Numbered from the stretch's first letter, positions 35,722 to 44,708 are shown. The stretch: 64,000 bases of DNA from Modestobacter caceresii (GCF_000761485.1 NZ_JPMX01000127.1:28201-92200); one strand, 5' to 3'. Notes: a model not told the origin generated them from the letters alone. Numbers and translations are program-made.

Positions 35722-37716
35722 TCACCGGCCGCGACGACCGCGGCGCGTGCGCAGGTAGTCGGCGACGACGTACTCGCCGAGTCGCTCGCTGTCGGGCTGG
35801 AACACCCGGCCGCCGGCCCGCGCGGTGATGTCGTGCACGAACTCCACCAGCCCGGGCTCGGGGTCCAGGGCGAAGACGTTGAGCGTCGCGCCGGTGCGGG
35901 CCACCCGCTCCACCTCGGCCACCGTGCGGGCGATCGTCTCGGGCATCGGCGGCCAGCAGAAGTACGGCGTCCCGTCGTCCTCCAGGTGGGCGGTCGGCTC
36001 CCCGTCGGTGACCACCAGCACCACCGGCTCGGCGTCCCGGTGCCGGGCCAGGAAGCGGCGGGCCAGCATCAGGCCGTGCTGCAGGTTGGTGCCCTGCAGG
36101 GTGTCCACCGACAGCTCGGCCAGCGTCTCCGGGCGGAGCACCTGGGCGGTGGAGGAGAAGCCGATGATCTCGATGGCGTCCTGCGGGAACTGGGTGGTCA
36201 CCAGCGAGTGCAGGGCCATCGCCGTCGACTTCGCCGCACCCCAGGTGCCGCGCAGCGCCATCGAGTAGGACAGGTCGACCAGCAGGGCCACCGCGGCCCC
36301 CGTGCGCCGTTCGGTCTCCACCACCTCGAAGTCCTCGACGGCGATCTGCACCCGGCGCTGGCCCTCCTCGCGGGGGCTGCCGGCGCTGCGCAGCACCGCG
36401 TTGCGCACCGTGCGGACGACGTCCAGCGGCTGCTCGTCGCCGAACCGCCACTCCCGCGAGGCCCCGGTCAGCTCCCCGGCGGCGCCGGCGTCGGCGACGT
36501 CGTGCTCCCCGCGACCGGTGGCCGACAGTTTCGCGAACACCCGGCGCAGGGCCGTGGCACCCAGCCGGCGCACCGCCTTGGGGGAGAGCTGCAGCGCCCC
36601 CTCCGAGCGGTCGAGCCAGCCCTGCCGCTCGAGCTCCCGCTCCAGCCGACGCAACGCCGCGAGGTCGTCGACGGCCGAGCGGCCCAGCGCCTGCTCCAGC
36701 AGCTCCTCGTCCACGTCGGCCAGCGAGGCGCCGGCGTAGCCCTGGGACAGCTGCTGGGACAGCGCCTCCAGGTCGGCGAGCTCGGCGACGGCGGTCGTCG
36801 CGTCGCCCAGCCCCAGCGGTTGGTCCCCGTCGGGCACCGGGCCGCGCTGGCCCCACGGCAGGTCCGGCCGGGCCTGCCGCAGCGCATCGGACAGGTGCGC
36901 CATCTCGCTCTGCAGCCCGAGGTCGCCCATCGCCTGGCCCATCAGGTCCTGCAGCTCGGCCCGCTGCTCGGCCGACAGCCCGGCCATCATCCGCTCCTGG
37001 GCGGCCGCCCGGCGGGCGAGGGAGTCGATCAGCTCCTCCACCGACTGCGGGTCGTCGGGGAAGAACTGCCCGTGCCGGTCCATGAAGTCGGCGAACTGCT
37101 GGTCGGTGTCCTCGCCCCGGTTGTGCGCATCGACCAGCGCGGACAGGTCGGCGACCATGTCCTTGACCGCCTGCATCGCCGCGCCGTCGCCGTCCTGCAT
37201 CTGCTGCAGGGCCTGCTTCATCCCCTGGAACGAGCTGTCCAGCACCTCCTGCCGCAGCAGCTCCTCGATCTCCCGGTAGGCCTGGGCGGCCTCGGGCGAG
37301 CGCCAGGCGTGGTCCTTCAGCGCGCGGACGGCCCCGGCGGTGTCCTCCGGCAGCGTGTCGAGCTCGGCCTCGGCCAGCCGGGCGGCGTCGTCGGGGTCGG
37401 GGAACAGCGCCGTCCGCTCGGCCTCGACCGCCCGGTCCAGCAGTTCCCGGACCTGCTCCAGCGTGCCGTCCAGTCGACCGGCCTCGCGGGCCTGGCGCAG
37501 CCGGTCCCGGACGGTGCGGCGCAGCTGGTCCAGGCCGCGCCGACCGTCGACACCGCGGCGCAGCAGGTCGCGCATCGCCTCCCGCACGCCGCTGCCGGCC
37601 AGCACCTGGTCGCCGATCTCGTCGACCGCGGACGCCACGTCGTAGGGCGGCGCCAGGGGGTCGGGCCCGCCCCGCCACTTCCCGTACCGGTAGCCGCCGT
37701 GCCGTCGCTGCGGCAT
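35722..37716 (-). CDS. VWA-domain protein partnered with MoxR-type ATPase
   Basis: The product has 664 residues. Most of it is a charged, helical region (about 1-440) with many Glu, Gln and Arg. The VWA domain is C-terminal: the MIDAS residues are in ALLVDLSYSMALRG near residue 465 (DxSxS), GTNLQHGLMLA near 530 (threonine) and VVLVVTDGEPT near 557 (aspartate). There is no signal peptide or membrane helix, so it works in the cytoplasm. It begins one base after the stop of the upstream AAA+ ATPase gene, so the two are one operon. MoxR-VWA pairs act like chelatase or chaperone machines that remodel other proteins; the target here is unknown. Confidence 0.88.
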   Translation of the reverse strand: MPQRRHGGYRYGKWRGGPDPLAPPYDVASAVDEIGDQVLAGSGVREAMRDLLRRGVDGRRGLDQLRRTVRDRLRQAREAGRLDGTLEQVRELLDRAVEAERTALFPDPDDAARLAEAELDTLPEDTAGAVRALKDHAWRSPEAAQAYREIEELLRQEVLDSSFQGMKQALQQMQDGDGAAMQAVKDMVADLSALVDAHNRGEDTDQQFADFMDRHGQFFPDDPQSVEELIDSLARRAAAQERMMAGLSAEQRAELQDLMGQAMGDLGLQSEMAHLSDALRQARPDLPWGQRGPVPDGDQPLGLGDATTAVAELADLEALSQQLSQGYAGASLADVDEELLEQALGRSAVDDLAALRRLERELERQGWLDRSEGALQLSPKAVRRLGATALRRVFAKLSATGRGEHDVADAGAAGELTGASREWRFGDEQPLDVVRTVRNAVLRSAGSPREEGQRRVQIAVEDFEVVETERRTGAAVALLVDLSYSMALRGTWGAAKSTAMALHSLVTTQFPQDAIEIIGFSSTAQVLRPETLAELSVDTLQGTNLQHGLMLARRFLARHRDAEPVVLVVTDGEPTAHLEDDGTPYFCWPPMPETIARTVAEVERVARTGATLNVFALDPEPGLVEFVHDITARAGGRVFQPDSERLGEYVVADYLRTRRGRRGR

Positions 37717-37717
37717 C

Positions 37718-39196
37718 TCAGGCTCCGTAGACCGTGCGCGAGCCGTCGGTGTCCTTGGCCAGCCGGCGGGTCAGCCACAGCCCCTCCAGCGCGAACTCGA
37801 CGGCGGCGGCGGCCTGCTCGGCGGACTGCTCGCCCTCGGGCACCCCGAGCCGGCCGAGCAGCTGGGCCAGGTGCGGGATGGTGCCCAGCTGCCCGAGCAG
37901 GACGGCGGCCGGCACCAGGTCACCGGACTCCACGGTGTCCCCGCCGGTGAAGTGCTCCTGCAGACCGGTGAGGTCCAGGCCGCCGCAGCGGGCCCGGAAG
38001 GTCTGCGCGGTCGCCTGGCGCAGCAGGTGCTCGAGCACCTCCAGGTCGCGGTCGTCGTCGGCGTCGCTGCCGGAGTCGGCGAACTCCACCTTCCCGCGGC
38101 TGGCCGGGACGATGCTGGGCAGGTCGACCACCCGCGCCACCGGCCGGCTCTCCCCGGCGACGGCGGCCCGGCGCACCGCGGAGGCGGCCACCGTCTCCAG
38201 CCCGGCGATGGCGAACCGGGCGCTGACCCCGGAGCGCTGGTCGACGTGGCTGGACTCGCGGACCAGCCGGGTGAACCGGGCGACGATCTCCACCAGGTGC
38301 TGCGGCACCAGCGGGGTGCCGAGCTCGCCGCTCCCGCCCAGCCAGGTCGTCTGGGCCTCCTGCTCCAGCAGGCGCACCTCGTCGGCGAGCTCGATCGGGT
38401 AGTGGGTGCGCACCTCGGCACCGAAGCGGTCCTTCAGCGGGGTGATGATCCGGCCGCGGTTGGTGTAGTCCTCGGGGTTGGCGCTGGCCACCAGCAGCAG
38501 GTCCAGCGGCAGCCGCACCCGGTACCCGCGGATCTGGATGTCCCGCTCCTCCAGCACGTTGAGCAGCGCGACCTGGATCCGCTCGGCCAGGTCGGGCAGC
38601 TCGTTGACGCTGAAGATGCCGCGGTTGGTGCGCGGCACCAACCCGTAGTGGACCGTCTCCGGGTCGCCCAGGGTGCGGCCCTCGGCGACCTTGATCGGGT
38701 CGACGTCGCCGATCAGGTCGCCGACGCTGGTGTCGGGGGTGGCCAGCTTCTCGCCGAACCGCTCGCTGCGGTGCAGCCAGCCGACCGGGGTCGCGTCGCC
38801 GTGCTCGGCGACCTGACGGTGCCCCCAGACGCTGATCGGCTGCAGCGGGTGCTCGTTGAGCTCGCTGCCGACCAGCACCGGGGTCCACTCGTCGAGCAGG
38901 CCGACCAGGGTGCGGATCAGCCGGGTCTTGCCCTGGCCGCGTTCGCCGAGCAGCACCAGGTCGTGCCCGGCGATGAGCGCCCGCTCGACCTCGGGCACGA
39001 CGGTGTCCTCGAAGCCGACGATGCCGGGCAGCGTGGGCTCGCCGGCGGCCAGCCGGGCGAGGAGGTTCTGGCGGATCTCGGCCTTGACCGGCCGGGGGGC
39101 GGCTCCGCTGGCGCGGAGCTCGCCGAGAGTGGTGGGAGCGGGAGGGGTGGGGGACTGGGTGGTCCCCGTCAGTGCGGCGTCCGTCACCTCGACCAC
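37718..39196 (-). CDS. MoxR/Mg-chelatase-type AAA+ ATPase
   Basis: The product has about 492 residues. The AAA+ domain has Walker A in LVLLGERGQGKTRLIRTL near residue 85, NRGIFSVNELPDLAERIQVALLNVLEERDIQIRGY (Walker B region and sensor-type insert) near 190 and LLLVASANPEDYTNRGRIITPLKDRFGAEV near 225, typical of MoxR and magnesium-chelatase I subunits. The C-terminal 200 residues are helical. The translation start is uncertain: GTG at 39187 or 39196 and ATG at 39241 are all possible. The VWA gene follows after one base, so this ATPase and the VWA protein probably form one complex. No cobalt or magnesium chelatase genes are nearby. Confidence 0.85.
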   Translation of the reverse strand: MVEVTDAALTGTTQSPTPPAPTTLGELRASGAAPRPVKAEIRQNLLARLAAGEPTLPGIVGFEDTVVPEVERALIAGHDLVLLGERGQGKTRLIRTLVGLLDEWTPVLVGSELNEHPLQPISVWGHRQVAEHGDATPVGWLHRSERFGEKLATPDTSVGDLIGDVDPIKVAEGRTLGDPETVHYGLVPRTNRGIFSVNELPDLAERIQVALLNVLEERDIQIRGYRVRLPLDLLLVASANPEDYTNRGRIITPLKDRFGAEVRTHYPIELADEVRLLEQEAQTTWLGGSGELGTPLVPQHLVEIVARFTRLVRESSHVDQRSGVSARFAIAGLETVAASAVRRAAVAGESRPVARVVDLPSIVPASRGKVEFADSGSDADDDRDLEVLEHLLRQATAQTFRARCGGLDLTGLQEHFTGGDTVESGDLVPAAVLLGQLGTIPHLAQLLGRLGVPEGEQSAEQAAAAVEFALEGLWLTRRLAKDTDGSRTVYGA

Positions 39197-39252
39197 GGTA
39201 CGACGGACCTGTGACACCCGGGTGTCCGTCACACCGCGCATCCGCGGACTGC

Positions 39253-39258
39253 GAGGAT
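39253..39258 (+). promoter_or_regulatory. -10-like box GAGGAT of ilvA
   Basis: GAGGAT ends 7 bases before the GTG at 39266. It fits the nAnnnT pattern, though it could also be read as a weak ribosome binding site. Confidence 0.35.
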
Positions 39259-39265
39259 CGGCGGC

Positions 39266-40492
39266 GTGTCCGTCCCCGGTGCAGTGCCCCTGGTCAGCGG
39301 TGCCGACGTCGAGTCGGCCGCGCGGTTGCTGGACGGCGTGGTGCGCCGGACGCCGCTGGAGCACTCCCGCGCGCTGGCGGAGCGGGTCGGCGGGCCCGCG
39401 TGGCTCAAGTGCGAGAACCTGCAGCGCACCGGCTCGTTCAAGATCCGCGGCGCCTACACCCGGATCGCCCGGCTCAGCGACGCCGAGCGCGCCCGGGGCG
39501 TGGTCGCGGCCAGCGCCGGCAACCACGCCCAGGGCGTCGCGCTGGCCGCCCGCGAGCTGGGTGCGGCCGCGACGGTGTTCATGCCGGAGAGCGCCCCGCT
39601 GCCCAAGGTCGCCGCCACCCGCGGCTACGGCGCGGACGCCCGGCTCGGCGGGGAGACCCTCACCGAGGCGATCCTCTCGGCGGTCGAGTACGCCGACCGG
39701 ACCGGCTCGGTGTTCATCCACCCCTTCGACCACCCCGACGTCATCGCCGGGCAGGGCACCGTGGGCCTGGAGGTGCTCGAGCAGTGCCCGGACGTGGCCA
39801 CGGTGGTCGTCTGCACCGGCGGCGGCGGGCTGGTGTCCGGGATCGCCGCCGCCGTGAAGGCCCGCCGTCCCGACGTCCGGGTGGTCGCGGTCCAGGCGGC
39901 GACGGCAGCCGCCTTCCCCGCCTCGCTGGCCGCCGGTCGGCCGGTGCCGCTGACCAGCATGGCGACGATGGCCGACGGCATCGCCGTCGCCGCCCCCGGT
40001 GACCTCACCCTGGCGCACGTCTCCGGCCTGGTCGACGACGTCGTGACGGTCAGCGAGGGCGACCTCTCCCGGGCGCTGCTGTTCTGTCTGGAGCGCGCCA
40101 AGCTGGTGGTCGAGCCGGCCGGGGTCGCCGCGGTCGCCGCGCTGCTGGCCGACCCCGCCGCGTTCGCACCACCGGTCGTGGCGGTGGTCTCCGGCGGCAA
40201 CATCGACCCGGTGCTGATGATGAAGGTCGTCCAGCACGGCATGGCCGCCGCCGGCCGCTACCTGTCGCTGCGGGTGCAGGTGCCCGACCGGCCCGGCTCG
40301 CTCGCCGGGCTGCTGCGGGAGCTGGCCGGGCTGGCCGCCAACGTGCTCTCCGTCGAGCACGAGCGGTTGACGCCGCGCCTGGTGCTGGGCGAGGTGGAGG
40401 TCGGCGTGCACCTGGAGACCCGCGGCCCCGACCACGCCGAGCACGTGCTGGCCGCGCTGTCCGCGGCCGGGTACGCCCCTCGCGTCGACTGA
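39266..40492 (+). CDS. ilvA: Threonine ammonia-lyase (threonine dehydratase)
   Basis: The product has 408 residues. The PLP lysine is in RTGSFKIRGAY near residue 55, SAGNHAQGVALA near 85 binds the substrate and CTGGGGLVSGIAAAV near 190 holds the phosphate. A single C-terminal ACT-like domain (about residues 330-405, SLRVQVPDRPGSLAGLLRELA) marks the short form. It deaminates threonine to 2-oxobutanoate, the first step of isoleucine synthesis, or serves in threonine breakdown. The GTG start has no strong ribosome binding site. The gene is divergent from the MoxR operon. Confidence 0.93.
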   Translation: MSVPGAVPLVSGADVESAARLLDGVVRRTPLEHSRALAERVGGPAWLKCENLQRTGSFKIRGAYTRIARLSDAERARGVVAASAGNHAQGVALAARELGAAATVFMPESAPLPKVAATRGYGADARLGGETLTEAILSAVEYADRTGSVFIHPFDHPDVIAGQGTVGLEVLEQCPDVATVVVCTGGGGLVSGIAAAVKARRPDVRVVAVQAATAAAFPASLAAGRPVPLTSMATMADGIAVAAPGDLTLAHVSGLVDDVVTVSEGDLSRALLFCLERAKLVVEPAGVAAVAALLADPAAFAPPVVAVVSGGNIDPVLMMKVVQHGMAAAGRYLSLRVQVPDRPGSLAGLLRELAGLAANVLSVEHERLTPRLVLGEVEVGVHLETRGPDHAEHVLAALSAAGYAPRVD

Positions 40493-40541
40493 CCGGCGCG
40501 GCCCGATGAGTTCTCCGGGCGGGGCGGGTCTGCACCCCTGA

Positions 40542-40560
40542 GCCGTCGCACCGCGACGGC
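40542..40560 (+). terminator. Hairpin after ilvA
   Basis: GCCGTCGC and GCGACGGC form an 8-bp stem with an ACC loop, 49 bases after the ilvA stop. Confidence 0.5.
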
Positions 40561-40592
40561 CGGACGGACCACGCGTCGTCGGAGGAGTGTTC

Positions 40593-40667
40593 ATGGAACG
40601 GACCCGCCTGGTGCCCGGAAAAGACAGTGAGAACCGTCGGTGGGCGGGCCTAGCGTGCGCGGCATGA
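40593..40667 (+). CDS. Possible 24-codon leader peptide before the ABC exporter
   Basis: An ATG at 40593 follows a strong GGAGGAG motif (40581-40587) with 5 bases between. The frame reads 24 codons and its TGA (40665-40667) overlaps the ATG of the ABC ATPase gene (40664) as ATGA. The peptide starts MERTRLVPG and ends WAGLACAA. It contains codons rare in this genome (AAA, AGT, CTA), and a TAGCGT box lies inside it 7 bases before the ATPase start, so it may instead be promoter DNA. Confidence 0.3.
   Translation: MERTRLVPGKDSENRRWAGLACAA
40651..40656 (+). promoter_or_regulatory. -10-like box TAGCGT of the ABC ATPase gene
   Basis: TAGCGT ends 7 bases before the ATG at 40664. A leaderless transcript from here would bypass the small upstream reading frame. 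Confidence 0.45.
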
Positions 40668-41665
40668 CCGATGCCGTCGTCGTCGAGGGGCTCGTGAAGC
40701 GCTTCGGGGAGAACACCGCGCTCGGTGGGGTCGACCTCACCGTGTCCGAGGGCACCGTCCTCGGGCTGCTGGGGCCCAACGGCGCCGGCAAGACCACCGT
40801 CGTCCGGATCCTGAGCACGCTCTTGCAGCCCGATGCCGGGCGGGCGGAGGTGGCCGGGCTCGACGTGGCCACCCAGGCCGACCAGGTGCGCGCCACGATC
40901 GGGCTGACCGGCCAGTACGCCGCGGTCGACGAGTACCTGACCGGGCACGAGAACCTGGAGATGGTCGGGCGGCTGTACCGGCTGGGCAAGCGCGAGGCCA
41001 GGTCGCGCGCCGGCCAGCTGCTGGAGCGCTTCGACCTCGCGGACGCGGCGAACCGCCCGGCGAAGACGTACTCCGGCGGCATGCGCCGTCGGCTGGACAT
41101 CGCCGCCTCGCTCATCGCCCGGCCCCGGGTGCTGTTCCTCGACGAGCCGACCACCGGCCTCGACCCGCGCAGCCGGCTGGGGATGTGGGAGTTCATCGCC
41201 GACCTGGTCAGCGACGGGACGACGATCCTGCTCACCACCCAGTACCTGGAGGAGGCCGACCGGCTGGCCGACCGGATGGTGGTCATCGACCGCGGCAAGG
41301 TGATCGCCCGGGGCACCGCCGACGAGCTGAAGGCCCAGGTGGGCGGCGAACGGCTGGAGCTCACCGTGGGCACCGTCGAGCAGCTCGCGGTGGTGACCGA
41401 CGCCCTGCGCCCGCTCTCCCACGGCGAGCTGCACGCCGACCGGCAGACCCGGCGGCTGTCGGTCCCGGTCACCGGCGGCACCGACACGCTGGCCGAGGCG
41501 CTGCGCCGGCTGACGGGCACCAGCGCGCAGGTGCTCGACATCGGCCTGCGCCGGCCCGACCTGGACGACGTCTTCCTCACCCTCACCGGACGCTCCGCAG
41601 AGGACGCCGACACCGCCACCGACGCCGAGCCCTCGGCCACCGTCAGTGCAGGAGCGCAGTCATGA
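40664..41665 (+). CDS. DrrA-like ABC transporter ATP-binding protein
   Basis: The product has 333 residues. Walker A is GPNGAGKTT near residue 37, the signature is YSGGMRRRLDIA near 138, Walker B with the catalytic glutamate is VLFLDEPTTGLDP near 158, and TTQYLEEADRLAD follows with the H-loop histidine replaced by glutamine, as in many DrrA proteins. The C-terminal 100 residues match the DrrA extension (LDDVFLTLTGRSAED). It powers export of a drug or lipid by the permease encoded next, whose ATG overlaps this stop by 4 bases. The substrate is unknown. Confidence 0.9.
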   Translation: MTDAVVVEGLVKRFGENTALGGVDLTVSEGTVLGLLGPNGAGKTTVVRILSTLLQPDAGRAEVAGLDVATQADQVRATIGLTGQYAAVDEYLTGHENLEMVGRLYRLGKREARSRAGQLLERFDLADAANRPAKTYSGGMRRRLDIAASLIARPRVLFLDEPTTGLDPRSRLGMWEFIADLVSDGTTILLTTQYLEEADRLADRMVVIDRGKVIARGTADELKAQVGGERLELTVGTVEQLAVVTDALRPLSHGELHADRQTRRLSVPVTGGTDTLAEALRRLTGTSAQVLDIGLRRPDLDDVFLTLTGRSAEDADTATDAEPSATVSAGAQS

Positions 41666-42471
41666 GCAGCACGCTGGCCGAGGCCGTCTCCGACAGCGTC
41701 GTCATCACCAAGCGGAACCTGATCAAGGTCAAGCGGGTGCCCGACCTGATCGTCTTCGCGACCCTGTCGCCGATCATGTTCGTGGTGCTGTTCCGCTACA
41801 TCTTCGGTGGCGCCATCAACCTGCCGCCGGGCATCAGCTACGCCGAGTTCCTGCTGCCGGGGATCTTCGCCCAGACGGTGGTCTTCGGCTCCACCGTCAC
41901 CGGGGCGAGCATCGCGGAGGACCTGCAGAAGGGGCTGATCGACCGGTTCCGGTCCCTGCCGATGTCGCGGTCGGCGGTGCTGATCGGCCGCACCGTCGCC
42001 GACCTGGGGCTCAACGTCATCTCGATCACGGTGATGGCGCTGACCGGGTACGCCGTGGGCTGGCGGATCAACTCCTCGATCGCGGAGGCGATCGGCGGGT
42101 TCCTGGTGCTGCTGGTCTTCGCCTTCGCCATCTCCTGGCTGATGGCGCTGGTCGGCCTGCTGGTCCGCACCCCGGAGGTGGTCAACAACGCGAGCTTCAT
42201 CGTGATCTTCCCGTTGACCTTCGCCTCCAACGCCTTCGTCCCGCTGGAGAGCTTCCCGGCGCCGCTGCGGGCCTTCGCCGAGTGGAACCCGGTCTCCACC
42301 GTCGTCCAGGCGGCCCGGGAGCTGTTCGGCAACGTCCCCGCCGGGGCCCCGGTCCCCGACGTCTGGTCGCTGCAGAACCCGGCGCTCTACACGGTGCTGT
42401 GGACCGTCGTGATCCTGGTGGTCTTCGTGCCGCTGGCGGTCCGGGCGTACCTGCGCACCGCCAGCCGCTGA
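41662..42471 (+). CDS. DrrB-like ABC-2 type permease
   Basis: The product has 269 residues. Six membrane helices are predicted, with ABC-2 hallmarks: SPIMFVVLFRYIFGGAI, EFLLPGIFAQTVVFGS and GLIDRFRSLPMSRSAVLIGRTVADLG, the conserved cytoplasmic loop. NNASFIVIFPLTFASNAFVPLESFPAPLRAFAEWNPVS is the usual segment before the last helix. It forms the pathway of the exporter with the preceding ATPase, to which it is coupled by an ATGA overlap. It is followed by a dispersed repeat element. Confidence 0.9.
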   Translation: MSSTLAEAVSDSVVITKRNLIKVKRVPDLIVFATLSPIMFVVLFRYIFGGAINLPPGISYAEFLLPGIFAQTVVFGSTVTGASIAEDLQKGLIDRFRSLPMSRSAVLIGRTVADLGLNVISITVMALTGYAVGWRINSSIAEAIGGFLVLLVFAFAISWLMALVGLLVRTPEVVNNASFIVIFPLTFASNAFVPLESFPAPLRAFAEWNPVSTVVQAARELFGNVPAGAPVPDVWSLQNPALYTVLWTVVILVVFVPLAVRAYLRTASR

Positions 42472-42486
42472 GGCCGTGGCCTCTCT

Positions 42487-42521
42487 GCCCCCGCCACTCG
42501 CAGGCTCGCGGCGGGACGCTG
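42487..42521. repeat. Dispersed element, copy 2 (inverse to 27530)
   Basis: This 35-base segment matches the complement of the inner part of the element after ppx at 31 of 35 positions by hand count; the shared core is GCTCGCGGCGGGAC. It lies between the ABC permease gene and the M3 peptidase gene. The differences fall at four single bases. Confidence 0.6.
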
Positions 42522-42564
42522 CCGCGAGGCCGCGGGTGACGGCCGGCCGGGCGTGGGGGTGAAG

Positions 42565-44655
42565 ATGAGCGGGATGAGCACCACTGCACCGGCTCCCTCG
42601 CCGGACTCCGCGTCCCTGTCCGCGTCGAACCCGCTGGCCGCCCCGTCGGCGCTGCCCTACGAGCTGCCCCCGTTCGCCGACATCTCGCTGGAGCACTGCC
42701 GGGAGGCGCTGCTGGCCGGGATGGCCGAGCAGCGGGCCGAGGTCGCCGCCCTGCTGGCCGACCCGGCCGAGCCGACGTTCGAGAACACCGTCGTGGCCCT
42801 CGAGCGCTCCGGCCAGCTGCTCGGCCGGGCGGAGGCGGTGTTCTGGAACCTGTCCTCGTCGATGTCCAGCGACCGGCTGCGGGAGATCGAGCGGGAGGTC
42901 GCCCCGCTCTCGGCGGCGCACTCCGACGCGCTGCGCCTGGACCCGGCGCTGTTCGCCCGGATCGACGCCGTGCACTCCGCCCGGCACGAAGCGGGCCTGG
43001 ACGCCGAGTCGCTGCGCCTGGTCGAGCGCTACCACCTGGACTTCGTCCTCGCCGGTGCCGGGCTGGACGACGCCGGGCGCGAGCAGCTCCGTGAGCTCAA
43101 CCAGCGGCTGTCCGAGCTCTCCACGACCTTCGGGCAGAACCTGGTGGTGGCCACCGAGGCGGCGGCGGTGCTGGTCACCGACGAGACCGAGCTGGACGGG
43201 CTGAGCCCCGCCGAGGTGCAGGCTGCCGCCGGTGCGGCCGCCGAGCGCGGCCACGAGGGCGGGTACCTGCTCACCCTGGTGCTGCCCAGCGGCCAGCCCG
43301 CGATGGCCAAGCTGCGCAACCGGGAACTGCGCCGCCGGCTGCACGAGGCGTCGCTGACCCGGGCCTCGGCCGGGGAGCACGACAACGGCCCGATCGCGGT
43401 GGAGATGGCGCACCTGCGCGCCGTCCGGGCGCAGCTGCTGGGCTTCGACACCCACGCCGACCTGATCGCCGCCGACCAGACCGCCCGCACGTCCGGCGCG
43501 GTCGACGAGCTGCTGGCCGCACTGGTCCCGCCGGCGATGGCCAACGCGAAGGCCGAGGCCGAGGTGCTCGCCGAGGTGGCCACCGCCGACGGGGTCGAGC
43601 TGGCCGCCTGGGACTGGTCGTTCTACTCCGAGCGGGTGCGGGCCGAGCGTTACGCCGTGGACAGCGCCGCGCTACGGCCGTGGTTCGAGCTGGACCGGGT
43701 GCTGGTCGACGGGGTGTTCCGCGCCGCCGAGCTGCTCTACGGCCTCACCTTCACCCCGCGCCCGGACCTGCAGGGCTACCACCCCGACGTCCGGGTCTGG
43801 GAGGTCTTCGCCGACGAGCAGCCGATCGGGCTCTACCTGGGTGACTTCTTCGCCCGGGAGGGCAAGCGCGGCGGGGCCTGGATGAGCTCGTTCGTCAGCC
43901 AGTCGGGCCTGCTGGACACCCGGCCGGTGGTCTTCAACTGCCTCAACGTCACCCGGGCCGCGGCCGGGCAGCCGACGTTGCTGACCCTCGACGAGGTGAC
44001 GACGCTCTTCCACGAGTTCGGGCACGCGCTGCACGGGCTCTCCTCGGCGGTGACGTACCCGCGGTTCAGCGGTACCAGCGTGCCGCGCGACTTCGTGGAG
44101 TTCCCCAGCCAGGTCAACGAGATGTGGGCGCTGTGGCCAGAGGTGCTGGCGCACTACGCCAAGCACGTCGAGACCGGGGAGCCGCTGGCGCAGGAGACGG
44201 TCGACGCGCTCGAGGCCGCGGCCCTGTGGGGCGAGGGGTTCGCGACCGTCGAGTACCTGGGGGCCACGCTGCTCGACCAGGCCTGGCACCGGATCGGGCC
44301 GGACACCGAGGTCGCCGACGCGCAGGCCTTCGAGGCGCAGGCGCTGGCCGACGCCGGTGTCGCCTTCGACCTGGTGCCGCCCCGGTACCGGACGACGTAC
44401 TTCCAGCACGTCTTCGCCGGCGGCTACTCGGCCGGCTACTACTCCTACATCTGGTCGGAGGTGCTGGACGCCGACACCGTGGAGTGGTTCAAGGAGAACG
44501 GTGGGCTGCGCCGGGAGAACGGCGACGTCTTCCGCGGTGAGCTGCTCTCCCGCGGTGGCTCGGTCGACCCGCTGGGCGCCTTCGCCGCCGTCCGCGGCCG
44601 GGCCGCCGACACCGGGCCGCTGCTGCGCCGCCGGGGGCTGACGCCCGTCGCCTGA
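42565..44655 (+). CDS. M3 family metallopeptidase (oligopeptidase / dipeptidyl carboxypeptidase-like)
   Basis: The product has about 696 residues. The zinc site is LFHEFGHALHGLSS near residue 475 (HExxH), and the third ligand glutamate is in the FVEFPSQVNEMWALWPEVL region near 512. The N-terminal domain has LPPFADISLEHCREALLAGMAEQ and a long helical neurolysin-like fold. There is no signal peptide. It hydrolyses short peptides in the cytoplasm. Starts at 42553 (GTG), 42565 and 42574 (ATG) are all possible. A very strong hairpin follows the stop. Confidence 0.93.
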   Translation: MSGMSTTAPAPSPDSASLSASNPLAAPSALPYELPPFADISLEHCREALLAGMAEQRAEVAALLADPAEPTFENTVVALERSGQLLGRAEAVFWNLSSSMSSDRLREIEREVAPLSAAHSDALRLDPALFARIDAVHSARHEAGLDAESLRLVERYHLDFVLAGAGLDDAGREQLRELNQRLSELSTTFGQNLVVATEAAAVLVTDETELDGLSPAEVQAAAGAAAERGHEGGYLLTLVLPSGQPAMAKLRNRELRRRLHEASLTRASAGEHDNGPIAVEMAHLRAVRAQLLGFDTHADLIAADQTARTSGAVDELLAALVPPAMANAKAEAEVLAEVATADGVELAAWDWSFYSERVRAERYAVDSAALRPWFELDRVLVDGVFRAAELLYGLTFTPRPDLQGYHPDVRVWEVFADEQPIGLYLGDFFAREGKRGGAWMSSFVSQSGLLDTRPVVFNCLNVTRAAAGQPTLLTLDEVTTLFHEFGHALHGLSSAVTYPRFSGTSVPRDFVEFPSQVNEMWALWPEVLAHYAKHVETGEPLAQETVDALEAAALWGEGFATVEYLGATLLDQAWHRIGPDTEVADAQAFEAQALADAGVAFDLVPPRYRTTYFQHVFAGGYSAGYYSYIWSEVLDADTVEWFKENGGLRRENGDVFRGELLSRGGSVDPLGAFAAVRGRAADTGPLLRRRGLTPVA

Positions 44656-44661
44656 CCCCGA

Positions 44662-44708
44662 CACGCAGGACGCCCCCGCGGACCACGTCCACGGGGGCGT
44701 CCTGCGTG
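44662..44708. terminator. Long hairpin after the M3 peptidase gene
   Basis: A 17-bp arm (CACGCAGGACGCCCCCG with its complement), one C/A mismatch and GGAC/GTCC close a CAC loop. It lies between convergent genes and should stop transcription both ways. Confidence 0.8.

Noticed and set aside
37718..41434. Minus-strand extension of the MoxR ATPase frame to 41434
   Set aside because: The extra part runs opposite ilvA and the ABC ATPase gene and has shadow composition; the conserved protein begins near 39196.
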